A DNA stretch of 64,000 bases, taken from assembly GCA_964548585.1 (NCBI GenBank), contig CAZJRS010000003.1, forward strand, positions 1 to 64,000, read 5' to 3'. The notes beneath the pieces were generated by a model. That model searched no databases and was not told where the DNA came from. It saw only the letters and a program-made list of their open reading frames with translations. This stretch comes from Methanocella_A sp964548585. Its GTDB lineage: Archaea; Halobacteriota; Methanocellia; Methanocellales; Methanocellaceae. Within the stretch, counting starts at the first letter, position 1, and every line of letters begins with the position of its first letter. This document shows positions 52,599 to 62,345 of the stretch, piece after piece. Made by a program: the position numbers and the translations under genes.

Positions 52599-52713
52599 CG
52601 CTCGTTTTTCACGATTTGAAGTGATCCGAATCATTTTTCCAGGCTTAGATCTATTGTAATTCGAACTTTTCCCGGCTTAAAAATTTATAGGCGAAGCCGG
52701 AAATCGACGTACT

Positions 52714-52929
52714 ATGGAGCCCAACATCGGAACCTCGGACCAGTCCCTCCGGGTGAACCTCGGGCTGATTCTCGTTGCCATAGGCCTCTATGCGACGATG
52801 AAATTCAGCGCGATACCGGGCATTATCTTGTTACTTGGGGGCATCTTCTCCGTGTACGAAGCGTACGCCAGGTGGTGCGTTATCTACGCGCTGCTGGGGA
52901 AGAACACCTGCTCTGTATCGGAAAGATAA
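52714..52929 (+). CDS. DUF2892-type small membrane protein, copy 2
   Basis: A 71-residue paralogue of the protein at 51849: IGTSDQSLRVNLGLILVAIG and a second helix (IPGIILLLGGIFSVYEA), ending WCVIYALLGKNTCSVSER. AAATTTATAGG at about 52681-52691 with the ATG at 52714 suggests a leaderless mRNA. Two copies on either side of the long inverted repeat suggest a local duplication. Confidence 0.85.
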   Translation: MEPNIGTSDQSLRVNLGLILVAIGLYATMKFSAIPGIILLLGGIFSVYEAYARWCVIYALLGKNTCSVSER

Positions 52930-52938
52930 AAAAGAAGT

Positions 52939-53844
52939 TTACTTGTGGTGCTCGGCGATATCCACAATTTTCTGCGCGATAGGCCGCATAGCCGATACGA
53001 TCAACGATTTGCCGTCCGCCGGCAGTTCGTCCCGGCCGCTGTTTAGCGGGTCGAGGGGGATTTCGCCGATCAGGCGCAGCCCGTATTGCTTCGCGAGGTG
53101 CTCCACTTTGCTCTCGCCGAACAGGCGGATCTTCTTTTCGCAGTCGGGGCACTGCATGTAGGACATGTTTTCCACCAGGCCGATGATAGGCACGTTGATG
53201 GTCTTCGCCATGTTGATGATCTTGCTCACGTCCAGCACCGACAGATTCGAGGAGGTGCTCACGATGACGATGCCGGCCAGCGGGATCAGCTGCATGACAC
53301 TCATGGGCTCATCACCGGTGCCAGGAGGCAGGTCGATCAACAGGTAGTCCAGCTCGCCCCAGTTGGTGTCAGTGACAAACTGAGTGACCAGCGTGGTTCG
53401 CATCGGCCCGCGCCAGAGCATGGGCGTGTCGCTTGTGGTGAGGACAAATTCGGAGGAGATGACCTTGATGCCGTTACGGTTCATGATCGGCTCCAGGCCC
53501 TCTTCTGAGGCTTCCAGCTTCCGACCTTCCAGTCCCAGCAGATGAGGCATGTTCGGGCCGCTTACATCGGCATCCAGCACTCCCACTTTATTGCCCATCA
53601 TCGAGAGGTTCAGTGCCAGGCTCGCGGTGATCGTGCTCTTGCCTACACCGCCCTTGCCGCTCACGATGGCGATGCAGTGCTTTACCCTGGAGAGTCTCTG
53701 GGTGATCTGCTCCTCAGTTGCTGATTTCTGTGCCTGCTTCTCCGGCGACGCAGAAGGGCAGGAAGCGCACTTGCTGGAGCCCTTGCCGTCCTTGCAGGAT
53801 GAGCATTCTGGGGCAGATAAGGAATTATCGTCAGTACTGGACAT
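52939..53844 (-). CDS. Mrp/NBP35-type Fe-S cluster carrier ATPase
   Basis: A 301-residue P-loop ATPase: deviant Walker A GKGGVGKST, DADVSGPNMPH, LIDLPPGTGDEP, and a C-terminal CPDC pair for Fe-S cluster binding. It also has four cysteines near the N-terminus (CSSCKDG..KCASC), as in NBP35-type proteins. Members assemble or carry 4Fe-4S clusters; methanogens need many. The gene converges with the second DUF2892 gene (stop codons nine bases apart). Confidence 0.92.
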   Translation of the reverse strand: MSSTDDNSLSAPECSSCKDGKGSSKCASCPSASPEKQAQKSATEEQITQRLSRVKHCIAIVSGKGGVGKSTITASLALNLSMMGNKVGVLDADVSGPNMPHLLGLEGRKLEASEEGLEPIMNRNGIKVISSEFVLTTSDTPMLWRGPMRTTLVTQFVTDTNWGELDYLLIDLPPGTGDEPMSVMQLIPLAGIVIVSTSSNLSVLDVSKIINMAKTINVPIIGLVENMSYMQCPDCEKKIRLFGESKVEHLAKQYGLRLIGEIPLDPLNSGRDELPADGKSLIVSAMRPIAQKIVDIAEHHK

Positions 53845-53911
53845 AATAAACAGACCTGATTTTTACCTACTGAGTATAAATATTTTCATATGTGACTCAC
53901 GGCAGTGGGCA

Positions 53912-54553
53912 CTATTCTCCGCTAAGTCTGGGCACCACGCACCTGTCGCACGCCTTCCGCCCACAGTACCGTTTCCCGTGCTCGACGATGAGCGCATGGT
54001 AGTGCTGAAATAGCTGCGTGTCCCGGGGCAACGAGTCCTCGAAGATCTTCTGGAGCTCCAGGTAGCTACCATGAATATCCAGGCAACTGCACAGCTTTTT
54101 GGTGTAAGCGTCGATGACAAATGCCGGTCGCCCGGCCACGTAGAGTAATATCACGTCGGCCGTCTCGTTGCCGATTCCCCGCAGGCCCCGCAGTTCTTCA
54201 CGCAGCTTAAGCTGCGGCTTTTTCGGCATGTCCTCGATTGGGTTGGCTGAGAAGTACTCGGCCACTGCTTTCAGGCTTTTCGCCTTGTTGCGGTAGAATC
54301 CGGCCGGGCGGATGATCTGCTCCAGATCTTCAATGGGTAATATCGCCATAGCCTCCGGGCTCAAGTGACCAGATCGCTTCAAGGTGGTTAGCACCCTGTC
54401 TACGTTCTCCCAGCGTGTCTGCTGTACCAGAATGGCTCCCGTGATTCGTTCAAAAGACGTGGTTGCGGGCCACCAGTCGGCCAGGGGACCGAACTCTTCA
54501 GATAAAATGGAATATAGCGTTTTTAGTTGTTTCGTGGTTCTCACTCCGATCAT
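53912..54553 (-). CDS. HhH-GPD (endonuclease III-related) DNA glycosylase family protein
   Basis: A 213-residue protein of the COG2231 kind: QQTRWENVDRVLTTL, the helix-hairpin-helix LRGLRGIGNETADVILLY followed by the catalytic Asp in FVIDAYTKKL. The end CGRKACDRC gives three cysteines, one fewer than the full 4Fe-4S loop of endonuclease III. The presumed base-excision role has an unknown target base. A TTTAAAAGC TATA element near 54578-54586 fits a leaderless ATG at 54553. Confidence 0.85.
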   Translation of the reverse strand: MIGVRTTKQLKTLYSILSEEFGPLADWWPATTSFERITGAILVQQTRWENVDRVLTTLKRSGHLSPEAMAILPIEDLEQIIRPAGFYRNKAKSLKAVAEYFSANPIEDMPKKPQLKLREELRGLRGIGNETADVILLYVAGRPAFVIDAYTKKLCSCLDIHGSYLELQKIFEDSLPRDTQLFQHYHALIVEHGKRYCGRKACDRCVVPRLSGE

Positions 54554-54690
54554 AGGCCGGGGCTTGTCGCGCAAAGCTTTTAAACTGAGCCGAAGGCTCT
54601 TAGGCCGATGTCACTGTTTGGTTACGTGGTATGGGCTCTATTTTACCTCTGCCCTTAAGTTAAAGCCGAAGGCAGTAGTGAGCCCAAGGC

Positions 54691-55344
54691 TCACACGAAC
54701 TTGATTGATAGTGGCTTCATCTTGTTTTTGATGGCCAGGTTGATGAGTAATGGTGTCAACGCTTCCACCAGCTTTGCCTCTTCGAGGCTGCCGCCGTCCA
54801 TCGCCCTGACGCCGCCGAGGTCTTCGGCCAGTTTCATGGCGATCATCTTGGCTTCTTCGTCGTCCGCGCAGACGATCAGGTCGAACCCGAGCGGATCGTT
54901 GAGGTCAGCCAGCCGGGGTGCCGGTAGCGTGTGGAACGCGGAGACGATGCGGATTCCCGGGGGCAGGATCGCGCAGAGCTGCCTGGACGCGCTGCCCGGC
55001 TCGGGCGGGGTATAAGCGCATAACCCGGTTTTTGACATGGGCACGATGGGCGAGATCACGATCTTGTTGTCCAGGTAATCCCAGAGACTCTCGATGGTGG
55101 GGAGCATGAACTGGTATTTCACGGCCAGGACGATGATGTCAGAGCTTTTGGCTGCATCAGTATTAGACATTCCCTTGATGCCGCCCCTGATATCGTGTTC
55201 TTTCAGGATCTTGTTGTAGTTGTCTGCAGCTTCCTTTGCTTTAGCTTCCTCTCGCGAGCCGACGATGATGTCGTGCTTCTTCGCCAGGCGAAGCGCCAGC
55301 CCTTCTCCGATGTCCCCGGTTCCTCCTATAATTGCGATCTTCAT
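54691..55344 (-). CDS. npdG: F420H2:NADP+ oxidoreductase
   Basis: A 217-residue enzyme with the nucleotide-binding start MKIAIIGGTGDIGEGLA, then GSREEAKAKEAA, VLAVKYQ, and a C-terminal part with SLEEAKLVEALTPLLINLA. It transfers hydride between reduced coenzyme F420 and NADP, which supplies NADPH for biosynthesis in methanogens; F420 dependence supports a methanogen host. GGTGATATC lies right before the ATG at 55344, which is preferred over the GTG/ATG four codons earlier. It stands alone. Confidence 0.93.
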   Translation of the reverse strand: MKIAIIGGTGDIGEGLALRLAKKHDIIVGSREEAKAKEAADNYNKILKEHDIRGGIKGMSNTDAAKSSDIIVLAVKYQFMLPTIESLWDYLDNKIVISPIVPMSKTGLCAYTPPEPGSASRQLCAILPPGIRIVSAFHTLPAPRLADLNDPLGFDLIVCADDEEAKMIAMKLAEDLGGVRAMDGGSLEEAKLVEALTPLLINLAIKNKMKPLSIKFV

Positions 55345-55626
55345 GATATCACCCACGGGCTTGCTGCCCTGAAGTAGTTATTACATCATTTCGCAATTAT
55401 AAAACTGTATCGCGCTGAACGGGGTCTCGGAGAGCGTCGTGACTACAGTAAATTTTTATAACATCCGGAAAAACTGTCTCCGAAACAACCAGATATAATA
55501 CCGTCGTGCGCACAGACACAAATAATAAATATTAAGCGCTGTTACCAGCCAGCAAGGTTAATACGCACTGCTGCGTTATTACACTCATCGAATCAAAAAT
55601 CTATCACATCCTTCGGAGGACTGAAA

Positions 55627-55956
55627 ATGGAAATTAAGACACCCACCAGAGACGAGAAAGTCGCGACCCATACCCGGGGCATTAAAGTCGTTCTACTGTC
55701 GTCCATGATGGGCGCTGTCGCAGGAATCCTGTCGAGCCCGTACTTCCTAAGCACGGCCAACGTCAGCTTTTCGTTCCTGATCCTGGCCTTGGCGATCTAC
55801 GCGCAAAAGTTCCTGTTCCCGTTAATCGGGGTTAAGTCGTCCGAATTCGGGTTCAAAGACTGGTTCTTCGTTTCGTTCATGACGTTCTGCTTCTGGTACA
55901 TCATGTGGACGATCATACTCAACGGACCCGCCCCCCTATTCGGCCCGTTCTTTTAG
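55627..55956 (+). CDS. EMC6-like archaeal membrane protein
   Basis: A 109-residue membrane protein with three hydrophobic segments (about 20-40, 44-66, 80-100) and an N-terminal cytoplasmic tail. The plan resembles archaeal EMC6-like proteins (relatives of an insertase subunit of the endoplasmic reticulum); this is a fold-level guess. GGAGGA lies nine bases before the ATG. It lies 19 bases upstream of the ABCE1 gene, so the two are probably co-transcribed. Confidence 0.65.
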   Translation: MEIKTPTRDEKVATHTRGIKVVLLSSMMGAVAGILSSPYFLSTANVSFSFLILALAIYAQKFLFPLIGVKSSEFGFKDWFFVSFMTFCFWYIMWTIILNGPAPLFGPFF

Positions 55957-55975
55957 ATAAACAGGGAGCAAAACA

Positions 55976-57748
55976 ATGCGAATAGCCATCGTACAGAAGG
56001 ACCGTTGCCAGCCCCGTAAGTGCGGCTCAGAGTGCATTAAATACTGCCCCAAGGTGAGGAGCGGCGACGAGACCATCATCATGGGGGAGGATGGTAAGCC
56101 AATCATTTCTGAAGAGCTGTGCGTGGGTTGCGGTATCTGCATCAAAAAGTGCCCGAACCAGGCGATCATGATCATCGGCCTGCCGGATAAGCTGGCCGAT
56201 CAGCTGACACACCGCTACGGCAAGAACGGGTTCTCGCTGTACGGGCTGCCCCAGCCTTCTCCGGGCAAGGTCAGCGGCATGCTGGGCCCTAACGGCGTGG
56301 GTAAAAGTACCGCGATCAAGATACTGTCCGGCCAGATGATGCCTAACCTGGGCAATAAAGACACCACCTGGGAGGACGTGTTCAAGTTCTACGCCGGCTC
56401 GGAGTTGCAGGAATACCTGCGCAACGTGGCGGGCAAAAAGGCGAAGACGTCCCAGAAACCCCAGTACGTAGACCTCATACCCAAGGCGTTCAAGGGTAAA
56501 GTCATCGATTTGCTCAAGAAGGCCGACGAGCGCGGCTTGCTCGATGAAATGTCAGAAAAGCTTGGCCTGACCGGCATCCTGGACCGGGAGATCAGCGATC
56601 TCTCCGGCGGCGAGCTCCAGCGTGTCGCCATCGCGGCGTGCATCGTCCGCGACGCGAGCTTCTATTTCTTCGACGAAGTCACCCCTTACCTTGATATCTA
56701 CCAGCGCATCCGCGTCGCCAAATTAATAAAACAGATGGGCGAAGAGCGCAACGTCATGGTCGTCGAGCACGACCTCGCTATCCTAGATCTACTGGCCGAC
56801 GTGATCCACGTAGGCTACGGTGAGCCCGGCGGCTACGGTGTCATCACCCACCCCAAAGGCGTGAGAGTCGGCATTAACCAGTACCTGAAAGGCTATCTCC
56901 CCGAGGAAAACATCCGGATACGCCCGTACCCCATCGAGTTCGAGGTCAAGGCGCCCCATGGCCAGAAGGTAGTGGAGACGCTCATCGAGTTCGGCAACTT
57001 CTCCAAAACTTTGGGAACGTTCAGACTCGACGTCAAGGGCGGCGAGCTGCGAAAGCGGGAAGTCGTCGGCATCGTCGGCCAGAACGGCATCGGCAAGAGC
57101 ACTTTCGCTAAGTTGCTTGCAGGCGAGACCAAGCCTGACGAGGGCGAGCTGAAATTCAAGGCGAAGATCTCGTACAAGCCCCAGTACATCAAGGCCGAGG
57201 ATATCGAGACGACCGTACGGCTATACCTGCGCAGCATCAATCCGCAGTTCGATTTGAGCTATTACCGTTCCGAGATCGTCATCCCGCTCGCCCTGGACCG
57301 GCTCATGGACTGCCAGCTGAACGACCTGTCGGGTGGTGAGCTTCAGCGTGTGTCTATTGCTGCATGTCTCGGCCGGAACGCCGAGATCTTCGTCCTCGAC
57401 GAGCCATCGGCCCACCTTGATGTAGAGCAGCGAACGCTGGCTACGAAAGTCATCAAGCGGTTCGCGGAGAACAATGATGTCACGGTGTGTGTCATTGACC
57501 ACGACATCTACATGATCGACCTGCTGTCTGACAGACTGCTTGTGTTTGACGGCGAGCCTGGTGTGCATGGTGAAGTGCACGGACCGTTCGACATGCGTGA
57601 GGGCATGAACAAGTTCCTGTCCAGCCTGGATGTGACGTTCAGGAGGGATGAGGAGACTCACCGACCGCGGGTGAATAAGCCTGACTCCAGCCTTGACCGG
57701 GAGCAGAAGAAAGTGGGCGAGTACTACTATCTACCGCAGGAAGAGTAG
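55976..57748 (+). CDS. abce1: ABCE1/Rli1 ribosome-recycling ATPase
   Basis: A 590-residue soluble ABC protein: N-terminal Fe-S domain with two clusters (DRCQPRKCGSECIKYCP and CVGCGICIKKCP), ABC domain 1 (GPNGVGKST, SGGELQRVA) and ABC domain 2 (GQNGIGKST, SGGELQRVS, FVLDEPSAHLD). It splits ribosomes into subunits after termination and is universal in archaea and eukaryotes. It follows the EMC6-like gene by 19 bases. No truncation seen. Confidence 0.97.
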   Translation: MRIAIVQKDRCQPRKCGSECIKYCPKVRSGDETIIMGEDGKPIISEELCVGCGICIKKCPNQAIMIIGLPDKLADQLTHRYGKNGFSLYGLPQPSPGKVSGMLGPNGVGKSTAIKILSGQMMPNLGNKDTTWEDVFKFYAGSELQEYLRNVAGKKAKTSQKPQYVDLIPKAFKGKVIDLLKKADERGLLDEMSEKLGLTGILDREISDLSGGELQRVAIAACIVRDASFYFFDEVTPYLDIYQRIRVAKLIKQMGEERNVMVVEHDLAILDLLADVIHVGYGEPGGYGVITHPKGVRVGINQYLKGYLPEENIRIRPYPIEFEVKAPHGQKVVETLIEFGNFSKTLGTFRLDVKGGELRKREVVGIVGQNGIGKSTFAKLLAGETKPDEGELKFKAKISYKPQYIKAEDIETTVRLYLRSINPQFDLSYYRSEIVIPLALDRLMDCQLNDLSGGELQRVSIAACLGRNAEIFVLDEPSAHLDVEQRTLATKVIKRFAENNDVTVCVIDHDIYMIDLLSDRLLVFDGEPGVHGEVHGPFDMREGMNKFLSSLDVTFRRDEETHRPRVNKPDSSLDREQKKVGEYYYLPQEE

Positions 57749-57797
57749 TATTCTCATTTAATTTTTCTACTGAGCAGCTCAATATGAGCCGGCATTT

Positions 57798-58574
57798 TCA
57801 GCCCCAGCCTATCAATTCGTACGTGCAGAGCCCTGTCACATTCAACCGGCTCGGGTGCTCGATGTACATGTTTGGCTCGCTATAACTGGCGACTATCTTT
57901 AGCGGCAGAGGAAAAGTCTTGTTATTCCATACCCGAAACGTATCGTTCTCCGCTGTCATATCGTACACAGTGCAGTTGTATGGCTCGCCTCCATACCTCG
58001 CGATGTCGTTGCCCACGAACCTCAGAGTACTGTCCCGATCGGCGTCGAACATAGTGGAGATGTCGAGACGTTTGTGGAAAAAGCTCCCGTTGTCGACCGG
58101 TATCTCGAGGCCCCCGAAAACCCGGCCGCTTATCATGCCCGACCCGGAGCCGGCCTTTATCACATATCCGTCAGCCAGCCTTTCAACATAGCTGATCTGG
58201 GTACGGTTCTCTTCGTTCAGCCAGGTTTCCTTGATCAGCGTACGTTTTATTAGTCTATCGTACGGGTTGTCGAAACGGGAGTAGTTATAGAGAGTATTGT
58301 CATATGTGACATTCAGCTTCAGGTGTCTCGGATGATCTTCCATCGGGACGTTCACGAAATACTGGTACCACGTGATATTGTCCATGTTAAACAGCATCGA
58401 TGGACCGGGCAGAGGAGTTGGCGTGACCGGCACCGGAATATCGGATGGCACAGGGGTGATTGTACTGCTTACCTGTCCCGTGCAGCCCGAAACCAGCATT
58501 GCCAGGGCGATCGTGATCAGGACGATCATCATTCCCACAGATTTTATCGTCCGGCCATCTTTCCACGTGTGCAA
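57798..58574 (-). CDS. Secreted lipoprotein, one repeat unit
   Basis: A 258-residue lipoprotein: hydrophobic signal with lipobox LVSGC, a Pro/Thr linker and one unit of a beta-rich domain that starts PGPSMLFNMDNITWYQY and ends CTYELIGWG. The middle contains the motif YNCTVYDMTAENDTFRVWNN, shared with its neighbours. I chose the TTG at 58574: GGAGCTG lies upstream, it gives the signal a basic head and it begins four bases after the previous stop. A nearby paralogue also starts with TTG. Function unknown; the family may be specific to methanogens. Confidence 0.75.
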   Translation of the reverse strand: MHTWKDGRTIKSVGMMIVLITIALAMLVSGCTGQVSSTITPVPSDIPVPVTPTPLPGPSMLFNMDNITWYQYFVNVPMEDHPRHLKLNVTYDNTLYNYSRFDNPYDRLIKRTLIKETWLNEENRTQISYVERLADGYVIKAGSGSGMISGRVFGGLEIPVDNGSFFHKRLDISTMFDADRDSTLRFVGNDIARYGGEPYNCTVYDMTAENDTFRVWNNKTFPLPLKIVASYSEPNMYIEHPSRLNVTGLCTYELIGWG

Positions 58575-58578
58575 TTTT

Positions 58579-60507
58579 TCAGCTCCAGTCCACCAGCTCA
58601 TAGGTGCACGGTCCGCTTACAATGCCGAAGCTCGGATGCCAGAAGTAGGCTGCCGGTTTCTCGTAAGTGGCCATGATTTTCAATGGCAGTGGAAGGGAGG
58701 CGTTCTTCCAAACTCGGAAAGAGTCGTCACCTGCAGTGACATCGTACACGGTACAGTTATACTGGTCTCCCTTGTAGCTGATGGTCTCGTAGCCCGCGAG
58801 CTTCATTGTGCTGTCTGTATCTGCGTTGAATCTGGTCGAAACATCATCTTTTCGGTAATCTTCAAGCAGGACGGCATAGAGGTCGCGGCCAGCATACGGC
58901 TGTCCCTGCGTTACGCCTCCTGTAGTATTGCCGCTGAGAATCGTCCCGTTGTCGCGGTTTTCCTCTATCCTGAATCCGTTATTGTTCTCCTCGTAAAGCC
59001 AAGATTTTTTGACCCATGTATCCTTACTTCTCTTATCCTCAGGATACTCGTAGCTGGTATCTAGCTTCATGCTCTTGTTCTCGCCGTTCATCTGTAGCGC
59101 CACGATGTACTGGTACCTGGAGACATTTCTCAAGTCAAACAGCATAGATGGCCCAGGCTGTATGGCCTCTTCGTTTTCACCCTCCTGCGATGCTGACAAA
59201 TAATTGTACGTGTCCGGACTATACCCCCAGCCTTCCAGCTCATACCTCCACAATCCATCCGGGAAGTCATTCGGGTACCTGCTGTCGATGGATATCCTGA
59301 GCGGCAGTGGCAGGGACTGGTTGTGCCATACCTTGTAGGTGGCATTTTCTCCGGGCATGACGTACACCGTACAGTTGTATATCTGATCACCGTAGCTGAC
59401 AGGCTCAAAGCCAATAGCCTTAAGAGTACTATCCCTCCCCGCGTCAAACCGGGTAGACACATCGTACATTCTTAAGCCTGCGGCGCCACCGGCGCCAGGC
59501 GCAAGGGAATATGGTGTCCCGTTGTATCTGCCACCAAAGCGTGAATCGACCGCAGAGCCATCGGAACTGTTGTCCCAGATATCAGAGCTGGACACCAGGT
59601 CCTTGTGCAGCCAGAGCCGGCTTATGCTCGTATGCTTGACTGGTACCCCGGTGTAATACGTTTCATTGCTGTACTCTACTATATGTTTCTGATACTCGAC
59701 CGTATCCTTTGTCTGTTGCTGCACGTCGTACTGGTACCACGATATACCATCCATATCGAACAGCCTGGAGGGTCCTGGCCAGGCAACCGTAGTGTTTGAA
59801 GGATCGCTTTCATGTGTAGGTAACACGAAGGTCGGGGTGGTGACCTTTGAGCTGCCGCTATAACCCCAGTTGAGCTGCTCAAATGTCTGTACTTCGCTTC
59901 CGTTTGAGCCCGTGAGATTAGCGACGATCCTGACCGGTGCTGGCAGGGATGCGTTGTACCATACCTTAAAGGTTGTCTCATCCGCGAATAGGCTATACAC
60001 TGTAAAGTTGTAGGGTTCTTTGTGATAGGTAATCATCTCGTAGCCGAGGATCACTACGGGCTTGTTTTTCTCGGCGTCGAGCCGGGCTGAAATATCTCTG
60101 CGGCCTACCGCTTTGGCATAGTCGTTGCCTGATGGGATACTCTGTAACTCGTCCTCGTATTCGCTCGTGTAGTTACCGGCGAGTACTCTGCCATCTTTAT
60201 CTACGTAAACATCGTAAAAACTCGACTTGTTCGGGGCGTATTCTGGGATTACGCTGATGATTTTATGTTCAGCAGGCACTCCCTCGTACATATCTGCAAA
60301 ACTTTCGACTCTCACTTTCTTGTTTTCAATCACAGGCGTCTGGTTTGCCCCGACCTGCTCTTCAGTCAGACTGTACTGGTACCAGGAGATCTGATCTGGC
60401 TTGAAGAATCCGGCCGGCATAGTTAAGCCGCTCTGTCCAGAACAGCCCGAAACCAATGCTGCGAGGACGATCGCACCCATAATGATCGCTATACACCACG
60501 ACTTCAT
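58579..60507 (-). CDS. Secreted lipoprotein, three repeat units
   Basis: A 642-residue lipoprotein with signal and lipobox (LAALVSGCSG) followed by three units of the same domain as its neighbour. Each unit opens with an ISWYQY-like segment, contains DVSTRFDADRDSTLK-like and YNCTVY..FKVW motifs, and ends YELxxWG/S. GGAGGT eight bases upstream supports the ATG at 60507. It is followed by the single-unit paralogue four bases later, so the larger protein probably arose by internal duplication. Possibly a binding protein on the cell surface. Confidence 0.8.
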   Translation of the reverse strand: MKSWCIAIIMGAIVLAALVSGCSGQSGLTMPAGFFKPDQISWYQYSLTEEQVGANQTPVIENKKVRVESFADMYEGVPAEHKIISVIPEYAPNKSSFYDVYVDKDGRVLAGNYTSEYEDELQSIPSGNDYAKAVGRRDISARLDAEKNKPVVILGYEMITYHKEPYNFTVYSLFADETTFKVWYNASLPAPVRIVANLTGSNGSEVQTFEQLNWGYSGSSKVTTPTFVLPTHESDPSNTTVAWPGPSRLFDMDGISWYQYDVQQQTKDTVEYQKHIVEYSNETYYTGVPVKHTSISRLWLHKDLVSSSDIWDNSSDGSAVDSRFGGRYNGTPYSLAPGAGGAAGLRMYDVSTRFDAGRDSTLKAIGFEPVSYGDQIYNCTVYVMPGENATYKVWHNQSLPLPLRISIDSRYPNDFPDGLWRYELEGWGYSPDTYNYLSASQEGENEEAIQPGPSMLFDLRNVSRYQYIVALQMNGENKSMKLDTSYEYPEDKRSKDTWVKKSWLYEENNNGFRIEENRDNGTILSGNTTGGVTQGQPYAGRDLYAVLLEDYRKDDVSTRFNADTDSTMKLAGYETISYKGDQYNCTVYDVTAGDDSFRVWKNASLPLPLKIMATYEKPAAYFWHPSFGIVSGPCTYELVDWS

Positions 60508-60650
60508 CCACAGTACCTCCAGCGAATACACCACAAGTAATTGCTATGCTAATGCAAGTTATTGTATATTATAATTTTTTGTGATAACGTTGCTGATAGA
60601 ATAAATCACGCCTGAGAATGAGTACTTTTAAAAAAGAAATGGACCTGGGT

Positions 60651-61361
60651 TCAGCCCCAGTCCCATAGCTGATACAGCAGCGAGTTACCCTGCATGTCAC
60701 TGTACTTCATCTGGACAGCCATCGGCTTACCATTTACAGTTGAAGACCACACAGATGTGCCGCCATATAAGCTTCCCACCACGTACTTCTGGCAAACGTA
60801 GGTCTTGCCGTTGATTGTCAGAGTCTCAGGTATGGAGTTCTCTAGCGGATAGTCGTAATTCGCCCATATGGCGCCGATGTCGAATGCATCGTATAAGCCC
60901 GCCATCTGCTCGCCGCCTTGATCGAGGGCGATCTCCTCGTCATCGCTCATGACACCGATCACCTTGTTGTCAGAATCATAGTACACTGTCATTGTGTTCG
61001 GGTTCTCTCCGTTGTCGGTGAACGTTACCTTCTTGAATTTGGCTGTAGCGCCCTGAAACGTACCTGTGCCCCGCTCTACTCGGTAGTTGAAAGTGTTGGT
61101 CTCGCCGTTGGACGTGGAGGTCCACCGCCATTCGTAGTAGTTGAGGTTACTGTTGTCAAACAGCGATCCCGTCGACAGTGTTTTGCCATCCCCGGACGAA
61201 GTGCCTCCGCCGTTGTTGTTCCCTGGCAGGCTCGTGGGCACCCCGAGGTTACCGATGTCCCCGCCGCCTATGCCCGGAATTCCCGAGCAGCAGCAACATC
61301 CTGATACAGATAGTGCTGCCACTACCACCAGTGCTAATAATACCATATAATATTTTTTCAA
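60651..61361 (-). CDS. Secreted lipoprotein of the same family (TTG start)
   Basis: A 236-residue lipoprotein: signal LVVVAALSVSGC followed by three more cysteines (CCCC in a row), a Gly/Asn-rich linker and a beta-rich domain with LNYYEWRW, KTYVCQKYVVG and a final LLYQLWDWG. It is a distant paralogue of the 57.8-60.5 kb proteins. The start is TTG, because GGAGGGTATGAC precedes it exactly as in the next paralogue, where the same leader comes before an ATG. Confidence 0.78.
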   Translation of the reverse strand: MKKYYMVLLALVVVAALSVSGCCCCSGIPGIGGGDIGNLGVPTSLPGNNNGGGTSSGDGKTLSTGSLFDNSNLNYYEWRWTSTSNGETNTFNYRVERGTGTFQGATAKFKKVTFTDNGENPNTMTVYYDSDNKVIGVMSDDEEIALDQGGEQMAGLYDAFDIGAIWANYDYPLENSIPETLTINGKTYVCQKYVVGSLYGGTSVWSSTVNGKPMAVQMKYSDMQGNSLLYQLWDWG

Positions 61362-61504
61362 GTCATACCCTCCATCAGCATATGCAAAGCCTTGCAGAAT
61401 AAAATTAGCTCTTCAGACCCTTGCGTAATATGCGATAATTATAGAGTCATATGGATGATAGATAATTCTTTCTCAAAATTTCTTAAAAAGAGAAAGGGTG
61501 AGGC

Positions 61505-62179
61505 TTAGCCCCATCCCAACAGTTCTGTGGTCATTGTCGTACCTTCACTCGTCGATGTGTACTTCACCGGGAGTGGTGCCTGGGGTGAATGCCAGAACGT
61601 GGTCGTCGATCCATCTTCGGTGACCGAGTACTTCGTGCAAGCGTACGTCTTGCCATCGATGACAACTACGTCCGAGCCCTGGTTTACCAGTGCGGCTTCA
61701 GATGTCATGTAGCTGCTCGGGCTGGTTTCACTATCTGTAGTTGGTTCATTGGGATCGTTGTAGAAGTCCATTGTATTTGTCTGCGGACCCATTCCCGGGA
61801 TATTCATGGTCGAAGTCATCCTCGTGTGCTCTTTCATCTTCCCGTCTTTCGGGTCGACGCCCTGGCCCAGCATCTCCATCTTGAACGTAGAGATCATGTT
61901 TTCACCGTCTATGTCTGTGGTCAACCTGTATTCGAACCAGTGGAGCTGGCCCAGGTTGTACAGCGAGGCTAACTTATCTCCAACGCTCGCACCCGGCGTG
62001 TTCGTGGGTGCCGTTACGGGTGTCGCTGTCGCGCCCGGCTCGGTGGTTCCCGGCGTTGCCGTGGGCGTAGCCGTCTGGCCTCCGCCGTTGTTGTTGCCGC
62101 CCAACATGGTGCAGCCCGATACGGATAATGCCGCCACTACGAGCAGTACTAAAACGATGCTTATGTACCTGAATTTCAT
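61505..62179 (-). CDS. Secreted lipoprotein of the same family
   Basis: A 224-residue lipoprotein with signal and lipobox LVVAALSVSGCTM, a Thr/Pro/Ala linker (TPTATPGTTEPGATATPV) and the same type of domain (LHWFEYRLTTDIDGENMIST, KTYACTKYSVTEDGS, ending TELLGWG). The leader GGAGGGTATGAC is identical to that of the gene at 60651. The two are separate transcription units or a loose operon with 143 bases between them. Confidence 0.8.
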   Translation of the reverse strand: MKFRYISIVLVLLVVAALSVSGCTMLGGNNNGGGQTATPTATPGTTEPGATATPVTAPTNTPGASVGDKLASLYNLGQLHWFEYRLTTDIDGENMISTFKMEMLGQGVDPKDGKMKEHTRMTSTMNIPGMGPQTNTMDFYNDPNEPTTDSETSPSSYMTSEAALVNQGSDVVVIDGKTYACTKYSVTEDGSTTTFWHSPQAPLPVKYTSTSEGTTMTTELLGWG

Positions 62180-62345
62180 GTCATACCCTCCTTTCCATAC
62201 TTAGCGCGCTGCCCTGCAAATGTTTAGGGAGCTGACGCCTATGTAAAAACCACTATTCCTAAGGTACTCCGAATTATAAATAATTAAGCTTCCTATGGCA
62301 GGGTGACAGCCTGTTGAAGTGATGACACTCTGATAAATTGAAAAA